Below are positions 8,280-17,817 of a stretch of DNA of 64,000 bases, in pieces. A program made the position numbers and the translations under genes. Below the pieces are notes generated by a model. That model saw nothing but the letters and a program-made list of their open reading frames with translations, made no database searches and was not told the origin of the DNA. Source of the stretch: Lachnospiraceae bacterium UBA4260 (GTDB lineage: Bacteria > Bacillota > Clostridia > Lachnospirales > Lachnospiraceae); assembly GCA_002395235.1 (NCBI GenBank), contig DGWK01000007.1, positions 1-64,000 of the forward strand, in the 5' to 3' direction. Position 1 is the stretch's first letter; every line of letters starts with the position of its first letter.

Positions 8280-9227
8280 ATGATTTATAACAATATCCTT
8301 GAGGCAGTAGGGAATACACCCATGATCAGGCTCAGCAGGATGCCGGAAGAAGGCAGCGCTCAGGTGCTGGTCAAGATGGAGGCCCTGAACGTGGGCGGAT
8401 CCATAAAGACAAGGACCGCGCTTAATATGATCGAGGAGGCCGAGAAGGAAGGGCTGATTGGAGAGGACACGATCATCGTGGAGCCGACCAGCGGAAATCA
8501 GGGGATAGGACTGGCTCTGGTGGGAGCGGTGAAGGGATATAAGACGATCATCATCATGCCGGACTCTGTCAGTGAAGAGCGCAGAAAGCTCGTGCGCCAG
8601 TACGGCGCGGAAGTGATCCTGATCCACGACGACGGGGATATAGGCGCGTGCATCGACGAGTGCCTGCAAACGGCGCTGAGAATGAGGGATGAGAATCCCA
8701 AGGTATTTGTCCCGCAGCAGTTTGAGAACCCGAATAATACGCTGACCCATAAAAAATACACAGCACTGGAGATCATGGCGCAGGTCGCCGGGCCAGTGGA
8801 CGGATTCTGTGCCGGAATCGGTACCGGAGGGACGATCACGGGGATCGGTGAAGTCCTAAGGGCCCAGTATCCCGACATCGAGATCTGGGCTGTCGAGCCC
8901 GAAAACGCAGCGATCCTCGCGGGAGGAACAGTGGGGACACATCTGCAGATGGGGATCGGCGACGGGATCATACCCGACATCCTCAATACGCAGATCTACG
9001 ACGACATCTATGTGGTGACAGATGAGGAGGCGCTCGAGACGTCCAGGCGTCTCGCAAAGGAAGAAGGCCTTATGGTCGGGATCAGCGCGGGCACAAATGT
9101 CGCCGCCGCGCTGAAGCTTGCCAGGAAACTCGGCAAGGGAAAGACGGTCGTCACGGTGCTGCCGGATACCGCCGAGAGATATTTCTCAACGCCTCTGTTT
9201 GCTGACTTAGGGCGCAGAGAGCTTTGA
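8280..9227 (+). CDS. Cysteine synthase family PLP enzyme (CysK-like)
   Basis: A 315-residue fold-type II PLP enzyme. The PLP lysine lies in NVGGSIKTR, the substrate loop reads EPTSGNQG, and GIGTGGTITG binds the PLP phosphate. These align with O-acetylserine sulfhydrylase over the full length, but two active-site loops deviate from the classic GSVKDR and TSGNTG: Lys is followed by Thr, and the loop Thr is Gln. It probably makes cysteine from O-acetylserine and sulfide, yet another beta-replacement substrate (for example O-phosphoserine) is possible. The start follows AAAGGAGGA. Confidence 0.83.
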   Translation: MIYNNILEAVGNTPMIRLSRMPEEGSAQVLVKMEALNVGGSIKTRTALNMIEEAEKEGLIGEDTIIVEPTSGNQGIGLALVGAVKGYKTIIIMPDSVSEERRKLVRQYGAEVILIHDDGDIGACIDECLQTALRMRDENPKVFVPQQFENPNNTLTHKKYTALEIMAQVAGPVDGFCAGIGTGGTITGIGEVLRAQYPDIEIWAVEPENAAILAGGTVGTHLQMGIGDGIIPDILNTQIYDDIYVVTDEEALETSRRLAKEEGLMVGISAGTNVAAALKLARKLGKGKTVVTVLPDTAERYFSTPLFADLGRREL

Positions 9228-9251
9228 CATAACAGTTACAATGAGCATAAT
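9224..9251 (+). promoter_or_regulatory. Candidate sigma-A promoter upstream of the clostripain-like gene
   Basis: A perfect -35 box TTGACA (9224-9229), overlapping the stop of the preceding gene, is followed after 16 bases by CATAAT (9246-9251). It lies about 100 bases before the protease start. A further TATACT at 9267-9272 is a weaker alternative -10 box. Confidence 0.5.
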
Positions 9252-9354
9252 CGAAGTAATATATGATATACTGTAATTACTTCAGTGCACAGACGTACAG
9301 CAGCCGGGAGCTGAATAGTTACCTTTATAGATTAGTTGCAGGGAGGTAAAAGGC

Positions 9355-11805
9355 ATGGCAGATAACAGACCGCGCGGCAGGAAAAGAAATGTGACCGGCC
9401 AGGGAACCGGCGTACATGTCAGAGGCGACGGCCTCGGAACAGGCCCGGTAGGATCGGGGAAAGCTCCCGGCGGGGGAAGTTCCTCGGGAGGAGGCGGTCA
9501 GAAGAGAAGCAGCAGAGGTATGGGAGGCTTTCCGCTGATCATATTGATTATTATAGCGCTTCTCGGCGGCGGCGGCTCCCTGGGTGGACTGTTAGGCGGC
9601 GGGAGCAGCGGAGGCAGCAGCGGCAGCTATTCCTCCACGGGTAACAGCTGGAATGTCGATGAGGACTATACGCCGAGTTCCGGAAACAGTAATATCAATT
9701 ACTATCAGAGCAACTACGGCGGCAACGGGTCGCTCTCCACGGGATGGGTCAGCGATAACGCCACGCAGACGAGCCTTGACAGTGAAGTGGCCTCCGGATC
9801 GAGGGAGAAGTACACAAAGATCAAGGGCGGCGGCCAGGACGTCGTGACGATCATGGTCTATCTGTGCGGAACAGACCTCGAATCCAGAAGCGGCATGGGA
9901 ACCTCGGATCTCCAGGAGATGGCGGCTGCCAATATAGGAAGCAATGTCAATGTTCTGGTCTACACGGGCGGGTGCAGCAGCTGGCGCAACAACATCGTCA
10001 GCAGCAAGGTCAACCAGATTTACCAGGTCCTTAACGGAGGCGTCAAGTGCCTCGTCAAGGATGCCGGGTCATCGCCCATGACAGATCCCGACAACCTGGG
10101 CAGCTACATTCAGTGGTGCGCGAAGAATTATCCTGCAAACCGCTACGAACTGATCCTGTGGGACCACGGCGGCGGATCCGTGAGTGGATACGGGTATGAC
10201 GAGAAATACAAGAGCAGCGGCTCCATGACGCTCTCCGGGATCAAAAAGGCGCTGGACAAGGGAGGAGTGAAATTTGACTTTGTCGGCTTCGACGCATGCC
10301 TCATGGCGACGGCGGAGACCGCGCTGATGCTGGGCAATTATGCGGATTACCTTGTGGCATCGGAAGAGACGGAACCCGGCGTCGGCTGGTATTATACGGA
10401 CTGGCTGAATGCGCTGAGCGGCAACACTTCGATTTCAACCGTGGAGCTTGGAAAAAAGATCGTAGATTCTTTTGTGGAGACCTGCGACAGGAAGTGCCGG
10501 GGACAGAAGACAACGCTTTCTCTGGTGGACCTCGCGGAGCTGTCTAACACAGTGCCGGAGCTCTTCAACGGCTTTTCCAAGGCGGTCAGCAGTCAGATCG
10601 CGAGCAATAACTACCAGCAGATCGCGCAGGCGAGAAATCAGTCCAGAGAATTTGCCTCCAGCACGAAGATCGATCAGGTCGACCTGGTCCACCTGGCAAT
10701 CAACACGGGGCTCAGCGAAGGGGATGCGCTCGCAAAAGCGGTCCGCAAAGCGGTCAAGTACAACAGGACTTCCGTAAACATGTCCAATGCGTACGGGCTC
10801 TCCATCTACTTCCCTTACAGGAGCAGTGCGAAGTTCGTGGACAGCATGTCCAAGACATACAATGAGATCGGTCTGGACAGCGCCTATACGACCTGCATCA
10901 GACAGTTTGCCAGCCTCCAGGTGAGCGGCCAGGCGGCCGGCGGCGGATCCGGAAGCCCTTACGATGCACTGTTCGGGGATTACGGCGGACAATTCAGCGG
11001 CCTCGACAGCACGGGAACGAACGACCTGATCAACACGCTGCTCACAGGATTTCTGAGCGGAGATTACGGTTCCGTATCCGGAATGACCTCTTCGGGCTCT
11101 TCCTTCCTCTCGGACAGAGCGCTCTCCGAGGAAGACACGCTGCACTATCTGCAGGACAATCACTTCGACGCAACTGCGCTTGGATGGGTGAAAGAGGACG
11201 GCAAGGAGAAGATCAAACTCTCCGAGAAGCAGTGGAGCATGGTCACAGACCTGGAGCTGAACACATTCTATGATACCGGCAAAGGCTATGCGGATATGGG
11301 CCTCGACAACGTGTATGAATTTGACGGGCAAGGCAATCTCATAGCAGATGAAGGAAAATACTGGATCTCGATCAACGGTCAGCCGGTGGCTTATTATCAT
11401 ATGGATACGCTGGATGACGGGACCACCTATACGATCACGGGAAGAGTTCCCTGCATGCTCAACGGTCAGAGAAGCAATCTGATCCTGGTGTTTGACAGTG
11501 AACATGAAAACGGATATGTGTCGGGCGCGATCTCCGATTACAGCAAGGACGATGAGATCGATGTTGTCGGCAAGGAAATTACCGAGCTGGTGTCCGGCGA
11601 TGTCATCGAGCCGCTCTGCGATCTCTATAATTATGACGGGACTTATGAGGATACCTATTATCTGGGCAACCCGCTGGAGATCAAGGAGTCGGCAGCTGAT
11701 CTCACGATCAGCGACACGGCGCTTGGAAACGGAACCGCACTTGTAACGTACAGATTTACGGATATGTACGGCGCAAATCATTGGACGCAGACAATCCGCA
11801 GATAA
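9355..11805 (+). CDS. Clostripain-related (C11 family) cysteine peptidase, surface-anchored
   Basis: An 816-residue protein. A basic Gly-rich N-terminus is followed by a membrane segment at about 54-72 and a Gly/Ser-rich linker; the C11 catalytic domain spans about 160-520. The catalytic His271 (LWDHGGGS) and Cys315 (GFDACLMA) are visible, as is MVYLCGTDLE at the domain start. The C-terminal ~250 residues form beta-rich sequence I cannot assign. C11 enzymes cleave after Arg or Lys and often mature by self-cleavage. The XpaC- and TelA-like genes follow directly, so all three are probably in one transcript. Confidence 0.88.
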   Translation: MADNRPRGRKRNVTGQGTGVHVRGDGLGTGPVGSGKAPGGGSSSGGGGQKRSSRGMGGFPLIILIIIALLGGGGSLGGLLGGGSSGGSSGSYSSTGNSWNVDEDYTPSSGNSNINYYQSNYGGNGSLSTGWVSDNATQTSLDSEVASGSREKYTKIKGGGQDVVTIMVYLCGTDLESRSGMGTSDLQEMAAANIGSNVNVLVYTGGCSSWRNNIVSSKVNQIYQVLNGGVKCLVKDAGSSPMTDPDNLGSYIQWCAKNYPANRYELILWDHGGGSVSGYGYDEKYKSSGSMTLSGIKKALDKGGVKFDFVGFDACLMATAETALMLGNYADYLVASEETEPGVGWYYTDWLNALSGNTSISTVELGKKIVDSFVETCDRKCRGQKTTLSLVDLAELSNTVPELFNGFSKAVSSQIASNNYQQIAQARNQSREFASSTKIDQVDLVHLAINTGLSEGDALAKAVRKAVKYNRTSVNMSNAYGLSIYFPYRSSAKFVDSMSKTYNEIGLDSAYTTCIRQFASLQVSGQAAGGGSGSPYDALFGDYGGQFSGLDSTGTNDLINTLLTGFLSGDYGSVSGMTSSGSSFLSDRALSEEDTLHYLQDNHFDATALGWVKEDGKEKIKLSEKQWSMVTDLELNTFYDTGKGYADMGLDNVYEFDGQGNLIADEGKYWISINGQPVAYYHMDTLDDGTTYTITGRVPCMLNGQRSNLILVFDSEHENGYVSGAISDYSKDDEIDVVGKEITELVSGDVIEPLCDLYNYDGTYEDTYYLGNPLEIKESAADLTISDTALGNGTALVTYRFTDMYGANHWTQTIRR

Positions 11806-11849
11806 GCCTGCGGCCGGTATAGTAACGGAGGATCACGGACGGTAGTATT

Positions 11850-13241
11850 ATGAATTTCAATGATTTTTACGGGGCTGGGAGCGATATAGTGGACGCGGTC
11901 AATGACGCCGTCAGAAAAAATGACTATTCGGAGCTCAGTTCGGCCATAAGTAAGACCGTAAAGGAAGTTTCAGAGACAATTGCGCGTGATGTCAGAGAGT
12001 ATAATGAGAAGAACAGAAGGGAAGATGTAAGGAGTCGCACTTACCGAAGCGCGGCGGGACAGGGCGGTCCGCGCCGTTACGGCGACAATCCTTACAGGAG
12101 ATATCAGAACTCTTCGGCGTCCGCAGGCGCGCAGAGAATGGGCGGTCAGGAGGGACAGCCGGCGAGAAGATATACCTCTCAGAAAACGCCGTTCTTCCAG
12201 AAACTGGTGGGCAAAAATCCCGGCCTCGGGAAAATTGTCGGAAGTATTTTCGGACTCTTTATCAGTGTACCGATGCTGCTCGGCAACCTGTTCGACCTGT
12301 TTGCGGTCGGGATCACCGGGGGCACGGTCTTCGGAGTGCTTGCCATGGCGATCATTGTCGGAGCCTGCGCGTATTTATTCGTCACGGGGAAAAAAGATAA
12401 TGAACTTGCGGCGCGCTACTACGAATACGGAAAGGTGATCGGAACGGCGGAGTATATCGATATCGAGAAGCTCGCGAGAGCGACGGGAAGGACCAAGGAA
12501 GAAGTCCTGGCAGATATCAAGCTGCTGATGAAGAAGAATGTATTCTCCCAGGCCTGGCTGGACGAGCAGGAGACGACGCTCATGCTCACAAAGGAGATCT
12601 ACGACCAGTATGAAGAGATCCGCAGGCAGAGCGAAGAGCTGAGAAGGCAGGCCCAGACAGAGCAGGCGTCGGACCAGGAACTTCCCGAAAACGCGAGGGA
12701 GATCATCAAAGAAGGCAGGGAGTATATCCAGACGATTCACGAACTGAACGATGAGATTCCCGGCGTGGAGATGTCCGAAAAGCTTTACCGGCTTGAGAGC
12801 ACCATGGACCGGATCGTGGAACAGGTGAGGCAGAACCCGGAATCGGCTTCCGAGCTCCGCAAATTGATGAGCTACTATCTCCCCACGACAGTAAAGCTGC
12901 TCGGCGCTTATAAGGAACTGGACAAACAGACGGTAGGCGGCGAAAATATAGACAAGACCAAAAAAGAGATCGAGGATGCGCTCGACACGATCAACGAGGC
13001 GTTCGAGAAACTTCTGGACAGCCTGTTCCAGAGCATGGCCTGGGACGTGTCTTCGGATATCTCCGTCATGCAGACGATGTTCGCGCAGGACGGACTGACC
13101 GGGGAGAAGATGTCGGCACAGGGCGGACAGAGCGTGCCGGAGATGGAGCAGCAGGTTTACGGAACGACTCTTTCCTGGGGAGACGAAGAGGTGACGAGCC
13201 AGGGGCAGGCACAGGCCCAGACAAAGCCGGAAGGGGACTGA
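11850..13241 (+). CDS. XpaC-like (5-bromo-4-chloroindolyl phosphate hydrolysis family) protein
   Basis: A 463-residue protein: a charged N-terminus (1-110), two or more hydrophobic segments at about 125-178 (FGLFISVPMLLG and GVLAMAIIVGACAYLFV), then a long helical, coiled-coil-prone cytoplasmic part. The layout and the position next to a TelA-type gene match the XpaC family, known with TelA in toxic-anion-resistance loci. The phosphatase label of the family comes from early complementation work and is doubtful. The C-terminus is Gln-rich. Confidence 0.72.
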   Translation: MNFNDFYGAGSDIVDAVNDAVRKNDYSELSSAISKTVKEVSETIARDVREYNEKNRREDVRSRTYRSAAGQGGPRRYGDNPYRRYQNSSASAGAQRMGGQEGQPARRYTSQKTPFFQKLVGKNPGLGKIVGSIFGLFISVPMLLGNLFDLFAVGITGGTVFGVLAMAIIVGACAYLFVTGKKDNELAARYYEYGKVIGTAEYIDIEKLARATGRTKEEVLADIKLLMKKNVFSQAWLDEQETTLMLTKEIYDQYEEIRRQSEELRRQAQTEQASDQELPENAREIIKEGREYIQTIHELNDEIPGVEMSEKLYRLESTMDRIVEQVRQNPESASELRKLMSYYLPTTVKLLGAYKELDKQTVGGENIDKTKKEIEDALDTINEAFEKLLDSLFQSMAWDVSSDISVMQTMFAQDGLTGEKMSAQGGQSVPEMEQQVYGTTLSWGDEEVTSQGQAQAQTKPEGD

Positions 13242-13325
13242 ACGCGGCAGGGCGGCTCCTGAAGCGAATCTCAAAGAAACCGATCACATTTAGTAAAACC
13301 TTAGTGAGAAGGAGAAAGCAGGATT

Positions 13326-14540
13326 ATGGCAGACAATAATATGGATCTGAATTTTGGACAGACTGATTCGACGCAGCCCGCGGGCGCGGCAGCGCAGGCG
13401 GATCCTTTTGCGGATCTGGCGGCGAGCGCACCCACACTTACATTTGGCAGTGAGCCTCAGGTGCAGGCCGTACAGCCTCAGGTTCAGGAGGAAGAGGCGC
13501 CGGATCCGGATGAGAGCATCCTTACGCCTGAAGAACTGCGCATGGTGGAGGAGTTTTCTAAGAAGATCGATGTCACAGACTCAAAGTCTGTCCTGACATA
13601 TGGCTCCGGCACGCAGAAGAAGATGGCGGATTTCTCCGAAAAGACTCTGGAAAGTGTCAAGACTAAGGACATGGGAGAAGTGGGAGATATGATCTCCGGT
13701 CTCGTCACACAGCTCAAGAGCTTTGATATCGATGAGAACGAAAAAGGTATTATGGGCTTCTTCAAGAAGAAAGGAAACCAGGTTCAGGAACTGCGCACCA
13801 AGTACGCGAGCGCGGAGAAAAATGTGGAGGCTATTGCCTCAGAGCTTGAGAAACACCAGGTGACGCTGCTCAAGGATATCGAACTTCTCGACCGCATGTA
13901 TGAGCTCAATCTCAATTACTACAAAGAGCTCACCATGTATATCCTGGCAGGCAAGAAGAAACTGAAAGAAGTCAGATCGACCAAGCTCCCGGAACTGCAG
14001 AAAAAGGCAGAGCTCTCGGGACTTCCGGAGGACGCGCAGGCAGCAAGAGACCTGGCCGAGCAGTGCGACCGCTTTGAGAAAAAGCTTCATGATCTGCAGC
14101 TCACCAGAGCCGTCGCGATGCAGACAGGACCTCAGATCCGCATGATCCAGGCAGCTGATCAGGTCATGGCGGAGAAGATCCAGTCGACAATCGTCAACAC
14201 GATCCCGCTCTGGAAGAACCAGATGGTCATTGCCATCGGTATCGAGCACGCCAATCAGGCGGCCAAGGCGGAGAGAGAGGTCAACGAGATGACAAATGCT
14301 CTTCTCAGAAAGAATGCCGAAAAACTCAAACAGGCAACAGTCGAGACGGCGAGAGAAGCAGAGAGAGGCATTGTGGATATCGAGACTCTCAAGCACACAA
14401 ATGAGATGCTGATCTCCACAATGGACGAGGTTCTTCAGATCCAGACAGAGGGCAAACAGAAGAGAGCGGCGGCGGAGAAGGATCTTGCCAGGATCGAGGC
14501 ACAGCTCAGGCAGAAGCTTCTTCAGGCCAGCAAGAGCTGA
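13326..14540 (+). CDS. Toxic anion resistance protein (TelA family)
   Basis: A 404-residue soluble protein. The first ~60 residues are low-complexity (Ala, Gln, Pro, Glu). The rest is almost all helix with the TelA-family pattern, including LDRMYELNLNYYKELTMYI, the IPLWKNQMVIAIG motif and NEMLISTMDEVLQI near the C-terminus. TelA proteins are linked to tellurite and cell-envelope stress resistance, with unknown biochemistry. The start follows GAGAAGGAGAAAGCAGGATT. It is the last gene of the C11-XpaC-TelA cluster; no terminator was obvious in the 189-base gap after it. Confidence 0.87.
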   Translation: MADNNMDLNFGQTDSTQPAGAAAQADPFADLAASAPTLTFGSEPQVQAVQPQVQEEEAPDPDESILTPEELRMVEEFSKKIDVTDSKSVLTYGSGTQKKMADFSEKTLESVKTKDMGEVGDMISGLVTQLKSFDIDENEKGIMGFFKKKGNQVQELRTKYASAEKNVEAIASELEKHQVTLLKDIELLDRMYELNLNYYKELTMYILAGKKKLKEVRSTKLPELQKKAELSGLPEDAQAARDLAEQCDRFEKKLHDLQLTRAVAMQTGPQIRMIQAADQVMAEKIQSTIVNTIPLWKNQMVIAIGIEHANQAAKAEREVNEMTNALLRKNAEKLKQATVETAREAERGIVDIETLKHTNEMLISTMDEVLQIQTEGKQKRAAAEKDLARIEAQLRQKLLQASKS

Positions 14541-14729
14541 CAGGATGCCTGCCAAAGTATCTTTATAGTGCCATTTCTACACAAATTAAATTTTGCAAAA
14601 CCGAAATTTTTATAAAATAGCAGTAGATTTATTTTTCGGCATGGTGTAGTATATTAGATACAGTAGCAATAATGTAATATTTGTAATGAATTTGTAACAG
14701 CATCTTACAAAAAACTTGGAGGAGGAAAG

Positions 14730-16610
14730 ATGAAACGTAGACTAGCTCTTCTTTTAGCTCTCTCTCTTACCTTTGCGTCCTTCCCTGTCGCAGGAGTCGG
14801 TGCAGCTGAAGCAGAAACACCTGCAGCAGTTGAGCAGACTTTAGAAGCGACGGAAGAGACTGAGCAGGCAGAGACCGAGGCAGTCACAGAGAAAGAAGAA
14901 GCAGCCGCTGCCGGAAACAGTGAGGCAGCCGCTGTTGAAGAAGTATCCGGTGAAGCAGCGTCATCCGAAGGAAAAGCAGCAGAGGAAGCCGAATCCACAG
15001 AGAAAAAGGAAACAGAGGAAACGACGGCCGCCGATACAGAAGCTGCTCCGGAAGAGGAATCTGCGGCAGCAGCTACAACAAGTGCAGAAGCAGCTCCTGT
15101 AGTGGAGCCTGCAGTTGTGAAAGTTGATCCGAAAACAGTCGTAGAGGAGAAGAAGACCGAGAAGGTAGCTGATGGCTGGTACTCCAATAACACTGTTTAT
15201 TACAGGAACGGAAATAAAGTTACCGGATTACAGTATCTTATTTTTCAAGGCAAAAACTATGGCTTCTTCTTTGATAAGAATGGAGTCAAGAAGACCGGCT
15301 GGGTGACAGTTGACAATAAGGGAACGGTTTGCTATTTTGCAGATAGCAGGTGCCCGTCTTATCCGGCAGGAGTTATGCTGGTCGGACTCAGAAAGATTGG
15401 CAATTATTGGTTCTACCTGGCAGATGCTGCATATGCGAAGGCACACAATGTGACCAGAGGTAAGCAGATTTCCGGCTGGCAGGTTATTGGCGGTAATACT
15501 TATTATTTCAAAGCAGGTACCCAGGGCAGTTATCCTACGGGTGCAGCATACACCGGATGTAAGTTAATGGGCGGTAAGTATTATTACTTCGCAGATTCGC
15601 GCTATCCATCAATGCACGAGGGTGCAATGCTGACCGGATTCAGAGACATCGGAGGTAACGTTTTTTACTTTGCAGATTCCGCATACCCGAGTCAGCCGAG
15701 GGGAACAATGGTAAAAGGTCTTGTAAAGATCGGTAAGTATTATCGTTATTTCAAAGGTAACGGAGTTCTTGCTAAAGGCTGGACGACAGTTAACGGCAGA
15801 GTTGCTTACTATAACGCAAATTACGGTGTGGCCCAAAAAGGCTGGCGTGCCAAAGGCAGTTCCTGGTATTACATTATGGACAATGGCTTGGCCAGACTGG
15901 GTTGGATCAAGTTCGCCAATTCAAATTCATTGTACTATCTGGATCCCGCTCGGGGCGGCAAGATGGCCACAGGTTCCGTGTTGATGCCGAATGGAAAGCT
16001 CTTCTTCTTTGATTCCGAGGGACGCAGGGCGACCACACAGGGCTGGCAGACAGTAGGTGCTTACACCTACTACACCTATGCAAACGGAACATGTGCGCGC
16101 AATACGACTATTCAAGGCGTCAAGCTGGACAGCATGGGCAGATCCAAGATGACTGTCATGGACAGAAAAGCGCAGGGATATTCCAGTAGTACGAATTACC
16201 TGATCCTTGTCAATAAGGGCGAGTACAAGGTCTGCATTTACAAGGGAAGGAAGAACGCTTGGGCTAAGGTCAAGGAGTGGTACTGCACACACGGCGGAAG
16301 CAATACTCCTAACGGCACATGGACACTCGATGATCATGTGACAAAGAGAAGCGCCAAGTACGGCTGGGCGGTATTTGATTATTCCAGTGCTGCATTTGCA
16401 ACACACATTTCAGCGGGTAATTACTTCCACTCCATCCTGTATGAGAAATACATCGGACAGTATTATCCCAACACAAACCCTTACGACGAGGAGCCAATGG
16501 ATCCCTCTTTGAAGCAGAGTTACTCTCACGGCTGTGTCAGACTTGAGACTCAGAATGCAGAGTGGATCTGGGACAACGTTCCGCTTGGAACTAAGGTAGT
16601 TGTCTACTGA
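14730..16610 (+). CDS. Secreted L,D-transpeptidase with cell-wall-binding repeats
   Basis: A 626-residue protein. A signal peptide (about 1-26, cleavage near VGAAEAE) precedes a long Ala/Glu-rich linker (27-140), then roughly ten choline-binding-like repeats (about 145-465; GW and YYF patterns), and a YkuD domain (about 490-626) ending in SHGCVRLE with His600 and Cys602, the catalytic pair. YkuD enzymes form 3-3 peptidoglycan cross-links or attach proteins to the wall. Several repeats carry an inserted ADSRYPS-type segment also found in the amidase at 29940-31238. The AT-rich 189-base upstream region probably holds the promoter, though no convincing box pair was found. Start preceded by GGAGGAGG. 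Confidence 0.92.
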   Translation: MKRRLALLLALSLTFASFPVAGVGAAEAETPAAVEQTLEATEETEQAETEAVTEKEEAAAAGNSEAAAVEEVSGEAASSEGKAAEEAESTEKKETEETTAADTEAAPEEESAAAATTSAEAAPVVEPAVVKVDPKTVVEEKKTEKVADGWYSNNTVYYRNGNKVTGLQYLIFQGKNYGFFFDKNGVKKTGWVTVDNKGTVCYFADSRCPSYPAGVMLVGLRKIGNYWFYLADAAYAKAHNVTRGKQISGWQVIGGNTYYFKAGTQGSYPTGAAYTGCKLMGGKYYYFADSRYPSMHEGAMLTGFRDIGGNVFYFADSAYPSQPRGTMVKGLVKIGKYYRYFKGNGVLAKGWTTVNGRVAYYNANYGVAQKGWRAKGSSWYYIMDNGLARLGWIKFANSNSLYYLDPARGGKMATGSVLMPNGKLFFFDSEGRRATTQGWQTVGAYTYYTYANGTCARNTTIQGVKLDSMGRSKMTVMDRKAQGYSSSTNYLILVNKGEYKVCIYKGRKNAWAKVKEWYCTHGGSNTPNGTWTLDDHVTKRSAKYGWAVFDYSSAAFATHISAGNYFHSILYEKYIGQYYPNTNPYDEEPMDPSLKQSYSHGCVRLETQNAEWIWDNVPLGTKVVVY

Positions 16611-16645
16611 TAAAAAAATACTCGCAGAGTAAGATGTGAAGATCG

Positions 16646-16674
16646 GATATCCGGCACAGCATGTGCCGGATATC
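16646..16674 (+). terminator. Hairpin after the L,D-transpeptidase gene
   Basis: A perfect 13-base stem GATATCCGGCACA / TGTGCCGGATATC with a 3-base loop, followed by TTGTGTTTTC. It probably ends the transpeptidase transcript; since it lies only 31 bases before rfbB it could also act as an attenuator. Confidence 0.65.
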
Positions 16675-16705
16675 TTGTGTTTTCAATAATACAGGAGAAC
16701 GCACT

Positions 16706-17725
16706 ATGAATATTATCGTGACCGGCGGAGCCGGTTTTATCGGATCTAATTTCGTTTTTTACATGCTGGACAAACATCCGGAAGATCGGATCATCTGTGT
16801 GGACAGCCTCACCTATGCGGGCAATCTGTCTACCTTGGAGTCGGTTATGAATAACCCGAATTTCCGCTTTGTGAAGTTGGATATCCGTGACCGCGAAGGG
16901 ATTGACCGCCTCTTTGCAGAGGAGAAGCCGGAAATTATTGTGAATTTTGCCGCCGAGTCGCACGTCGACCGCTCTATTGAGAACCCGGGGATCTTCCTGG
17001 AGACCAACATCATGGGAACAGCCGTGCTCATGGACGCCTGCAGAAAACACGGAATCGTCAGATTCCATCAGGTTTCTACCGATGAAGTGTATGGCGATCT
17101 GCCGCTGGACAGACCGGACCTCTTCTTCACAGAGGAGACGCCCATTCACACCAGCAGTCCTTACAGCACGTCGAAGGCCTCGGCGGATCTCCTTGTGCTG
17201 GCTTATCACAGGACATACGGACTGCCCGTGACGATCAGCCGCTGCTCAAACAACTATGGACCTTACCAGTTCCCGGAAAAGCTGATCCCTTTGATGATCG
17301 CCAACGCGCTGCATGACCAGCCTCTGCCGGTCTATGGCGAAGGACTCAATGTCAGGGACTGGCTCTATGTGGAGGATCACTGCAAAGCGATTGACCTGAT
17401 CCTGCGCGGAGGACGTGTCGGAGAGGTCTACAACATCGGCGGCCACAACGAGATGAGAAATATAGACATCGTCAAATTGATCTGCGCGGAGCTCGGAAAG
17501 CCGGAGAGCCTGATCACTTATGTGACAGACCGCAAAGGGCATGACCAGCGTTACGCAATCGATCCGGCCAAGATCCATGCAGAGCTTGGGTGGCTCCCGG
17601 AGACAATGTTCGCGGACGGAATCCGGAAGACGATCCGCTGGTATCTCGATAATCAGGAGTGGTGGGAGACGATCCGCTCCGGGGAATATCGGAATTATTA
17701 TGAGAAGATGTACGGGAACAGATAA
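16706..17725 (+). CDS. rfbB: dTDP-glucose 4,6-dehydratase
   Basis: A 339-residue extended short-chain dehydrogenase. GGAGFIG (7-13) binds NAD+, STDEVYGD carries the Thr-Asp-Glu active-site triad, and Tyr153-X3-Lys157 (YSTSK) is the catalytic pair. It converts dTDP-glucose to dTDP-4-keto-6-deoxyglucose, precursor of dTDP-rhamnose and of 4-amino-4,6-dideoxy sugars. The start ATG 16706 follows ACAGGAGAACGC. It faces the convergent wecE operon, whose aminotransferase uses this product. rfbA, rfbC and rfbD are not in the window. Confidence 0.95.
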   Translation: MNIIVTGGAGFIGSNFVFYMLDKHPEDRIICVDSLTYAGNLSTLESVMNNPNFRFVKLDIRDREGIDRLFAEEKPEIIVNFAAESHVDRSIENPGIFLETNIMGTAVLMDACRKHGIVRFHQVSTDEVYGDLPLDRPDLFFTEETPIHTSSPYSTSKASADLLVLAYHRTYGLPVTISRCSNNYGPYQFPEKLIPLMIANALHDQPLPVYGEGLNVRDWLYVEDHCKAIDLILRGGRVGEVYNIGGHNEMRNIDIVKLICAELGKPESLITYVTDRKGHDQRYAIDPAKIHAELGWLPETMFADGIRKTIRWYLDNQEWWETIRSGEYRNYYEKMYGNR

Positions 17726-17736
17726 CCGATAACGGA

Positions 17737-17783
17737 AAAGACTCCGCTGGGACTGGATTTACCAGTCCCGCGGAGTCTTTTTC
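17737..17783. terminator. Bidirectional terminator between rfbB and the convergent operon
   Basis: A long stem, GACTCCGCTGGGACTGG and ACCAGTCCCGCGGAGTC, with A-rich 5' and T-rich 3' flanks. It lies between two convergent genes and can serve both strands. Confidence 0.88.
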
Positions 17784-17817
17784 TATACGATTTTTTAGGA
17801 TCGTAAAACGATCCGAA

